Part shown: positions 62,367 to 64,000 of the stretch, one piece after another | Layout of the letters: every line of letters starts with the position of its first letter | Numbering within the stretch: position 1 is the first letter of the stretch | Source: Bacteroidota bacterium | GTDB lineage: Bacteria > Bacteroidota > Bacteroidia > Chitinophagales > Saprospiraceae | Direction: 5' to 3' | Assembly (NCBI GenBank): GCA_963169455.1 | Contig: CAUJDW010000047.1 | Coordinates: forward strand, 62,001 to 126,000 | Length of the DNA stretch: 64,000 nucleotides | The notes under the pieces: model-generated | Database searches by the model: none | Seen by the model: only the letters and a program-made list of their open reading frames with translations | Told to the model about the DNA's origin: nothing | Translations under genes and position numbers: made by a program

Positions 62367-63533
62367 TTACATCGCCTTGATCTGCTCGAGCAACTCCTGG
62401 GTGGCGGAGTAGTCCTCGCCGTTTTCCTTGGCCAGCTGAATGGCATGTTCGGCGGCCTTTTTCGCCTTTTTCTTGTTGCCCAGCTTGAAGTAGAGAGACG
62501 CCACGGTATCGTTGTTGTAGTAGGCGTCTTGCAGCTCAACCGATTTTTCAGCCCACTGCACGGCCTTTTCCAGCATCTTCTCGTCATCGACGTTTTCAAA
62601 AAAGGCCCAGGCGATGTTGTTCAGCTCGTCGGCGTTCTCTGAGGGGTTTTGCTCGAAATAGGCCACGGCCTCGGCGGCGAACTTGTCCATTTGCCCGAGC
62701 ATGCCGTAGTAGTTCATCCTGAAATTGGCCGTCATGCTGGCGGCATCCTCCGGGAATGCCTTTTTGTAAGCAGCTTCGACTTTTGCGAACACCTCCTGCT
62801 CGTCGGCGGAGTTGGGGTCGAGGGTGTTGATAATAAGCCGCTGCAACTGGCCATTGACAGTTTCCTCGCCGTACAGCTCGGCAAATGCCGCCCGGTTTTC
62901 GGCGATGTAATCGAACAAACGGGGCTCTGAACCGCTGGCCGTTTCGAAGATCAGCTGCATATTCTCCTCCGTGCCCCAGTCGTCCTGAGTGTCCAGGTAG
63001 GCCAGTGTTATTTGTTCGGCTTTGGGGTCCATGGCGCTCATGGCCGCCCTGGCGTAGTTGTAGAGGAAGTCGGGGCTGCGGTCTCCCCTGGCGTAGCGGG
63101 CGGTGAGGCTCGACATGCGCTTGTCAGGGTCGAGGGCCGTTTTGCCCAGCTCCAGAAATTGCTCGACGCCGTGATAGCCGACAGCGCGGTGAACCAGCTC
63201 GCCCTGCCCGTCGATGAAAAGCAGGGTCGGATAGGCCATTACCCCGTAGCGGCTGGACAGCTCAGGGCCCTCGCCGTCCTCCATGTCGATTTTGGCGTTG
63301 ACGAAATTCCCGTTGAAGAATTCCCCGACGGAACTTTCGGTGAACACATCGCGGGACATCATCTTGCAGGGGCCGCACCAGCTGGCATAGGCATCCATAA
63401 AAATGATCTTGTCCTCTGCTTTGGCCTTGGCCAGTATGCCTTCCCAATTGCCTTTTTCGAATTGTATGCCCTCCTGCGCCTGTACCGCAGACAACGTGAA
63501 GAGGGCGAAAGCCAACATGTGCGTGAATTTCAT
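62367..63533 (-). CDS. Secreted thioredoxin-family protein with helical C-terminal region
   Basis: A 388-residue protein; start at ATG 63533 (signal peptide ending TLSAVQAQ). The thioredoxin domain is about residues 25-135: IFMDAYASWCGPCKMMSRDV with WCGPC at 52-56, then VNAKIDMEDGEGPEL and MAYPTLLFIDGQGELVHRAVG with the cis-Pro. The other 250 residues are TPR-like helices ending SLYFKLGNKKKAKKAAEHA. It would act as a periplasmic thiol-disulfide protein. A second, similar gene lies just upstream on the same strand at the window edge, so the pair looks like a tandem duplication. Confidence 0.92.
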   Translation of the reverse strand: MKFTHMLAFALFTLSAVQAQEGIQFEKGNWEGILAKAKAEDKIIFMDAYASWCGPCKMMSRDVFTESSVGEFFNGNFVNAKIDMEDGEGPELSSRYGVMAYPTLLFIDGQGELVHRAVGYHGVEQFLELGKTALDPDKRMSSLTARYARGDRSPDFLYNYARAAMSAMDPKAEQITLAYLDTQDDWGTEENMQLIFETASGSEPRLFDYIAENRAAFAELYGEETVNGQLQRLIINTLDPNSADEQEVFAKVEAAYKKAFPEDAASMTANFRMNYYGMLGQMDKFAAEAVAYFEQNPSENADELNNIAWAFFENVDDEKMLEKAVQWAEKSVELQDAYYNNDTVASLYFKLGNKKKAKKAAEHAIQLAKENGEDYSATQELLEQIKAM

Positions 63534-63683
63534 AAGTGGAGTTTTGTGATAAAAAAATGGCCGGCGGCACATCCACCGGCTGCTGGAATCAATACGATGA
63601 ATCCGGAATAAAATTGCTTCCGGCGACAGGTTTTGAATGGGCTGATCGCCCGGCTCAACCCCCTTTTACATTTTACATTTCCT

Positions 63684-63809
63684 AAGCAGTTGGACACATT
63701 TAGCAGAACAATATAACAATCCAACAATATAACCCTAACCCCGGGAACAATGCTATTGACGCCGTATTCCCGAAGCAGTATGAGTTACAATAAATGTGTC
63801 CAGCTACTT
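63684..63809. repeat. 126-bp element with 19-bp terminal inverted repeats
   Basis: Ends AAGCAGTTGGACACATTTA (63684-63702) and TAAATGTGTCCAGCTACTT (63791-63809) pair at 17 of 19 positions. Inside are ACAATATAAC repeats and a smaller inverted CGGGAA/TTCCCG pair. The right end overlaps the stop codon of the next minus-strand gene. It looks like a small non-coding MITE-like or terminator element. Confidence 0.6.
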
Positions 63810-64000
63810 ACCAGCCTTTCCCCTCCATTTTTTTGATAAAGCTCTCCGCCGCCATCACGGCCTGCGGCCCCTCGCTGCGGGCCAGTTGTAAGGCTTTATC
63901 GGCCGCGGCCCGGCCTTCTTTGGCTTTGCCGCTGAGGTAGAGGATCTGGGAATAGGTTAGATAGTACTGGTATTTGTTGCCGTTTTTGGCCGCCTCTTCG
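63808..64000 (-). CDS. C-terminal end of a TPR-like, probably thioredoxin-family protein (cut by window end)
   Basis: The minus-strand frame from 63999 to the stop at 63808 encodes 63 residues, including KYQYYLTYSQILYLSGKAK, then GRAAADKALQLARSEG and a helical end FIKKMEGKGW. The alternation of helices and LQLA pattern closely recall the C-terminal region of the neighbouring thioredoxin-family protein (KLGNKKKAKKAAEHAIQLA). It is therefore probably a paralogue whose thioredoxin domain lies outside the window. The stop codon is covered by the end of an inverted-repeat element. Confidence 0.7.
   Translation of the reverse strand, partial: EEAAKNGNKYQYYLTYSQILYLSGKAKEGRAAADKALQLARSEGPQAVMAAESFIKKMEGKGW

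Overview
The window looks like chromosomal DNA of a high-GC member of the Bacteroidota, most likely a Saprospiria relative (Lewinella/Phaeodactylibacter type). Supporting signs seen in the sequence are type IX secretion (T9SS) sorting domains on several secreted proteins, a SprB-like adhesin/PorP-SprF/OmpA-PD40 operon, a TonB-dependent receptor with a carboxypeptidase-like N-terminal domain, BlaI/M56 regulators, a GH97 glucosidase, and promoter-like sequences matching the Bacteroidota TTG...TAnnTTTG consensus. No rRNA, tRNA, intact insertion sequence or CRISPR array was recognised.

Layout. 1-2056: AT-richer restriction-modification cassette (C5 DNA methyltransferase 3' part, DUF4928-like protein, Vsr), probably acquired. 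2064-8275: radical SAM protein, an RluA-type pseudouridine synthase broken by one amber stop, a Tat-exported Gfo/Idh/MocA oxidoreductase, a thioredoxin-domain protein and an exonuclease/endonuclease/phosphatase family protein, ending at a strong bidirectional hairpin. 8260-19609 (minus): giant adhesin, PorP/SprF and OmpA/PD40 genes, then a SPASM radical SAM gene. 20028-28792: small conserved gene plus gltX (with an unusual insertion), polysaccharide deacetylase, a wrecked exbD next to a short spaced repeat, tocopherol-cyclase-like, YkvA-like, Xaa-Pro aminopeptidase, and atpD-atpC. 29114-40021: glycosyltransferase, then a DUF5691 - MoxR ATPase - DUF5682 set split by two T9SS cargo genes, then a GT39 membrane glycosyltransferase. 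40190-49013: AAA remnant, SCP2-like protein, lipoprotein, ATP-grasp enzyme, GH97 surrounded by stem-loop repeats, and ileS. 49286-55705: fused nucleotidyltransferase, small membrane protein, an ABC exporter-like pair with a His-rich loop, DUF1028 protein, DUF3299-like protein and an Ig-like lipoprotein. 55716-64000: 26-bp tandem repeat, TonB-dependent receptor, divergent TPR/BlaI/M56 genes, and two thioredoxin-family genes, the last cut by the window end.

How genes work together. The adhesin set is a surface-secretion unit: PorP/SprF-type proteins usually partner type-B CTD cargo and the OmpA/PD40 protein anchors to peptidoglycan. BlaI and the M56 protein form a sensor-protease/repressor pair, whose target could be the divergent receptor/TPR region, where an 18-bp inverted repeat lies over the promoter. 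The ABC pair, the His-rich loop and the DUF3299-like protein suggest metal handling. DUF5691, MoxR and DUF5682 form a conserved but functionally undefined AAA+ set.

Besides genes, the window is rich in inverted repeats: a 30-40 bp perfect palindrome in three copies, a 52-bp stem-loop in three copies around the GH97 gene, and a three-layer nested inverted repeat upstream of it. These are the least explained part of the region.
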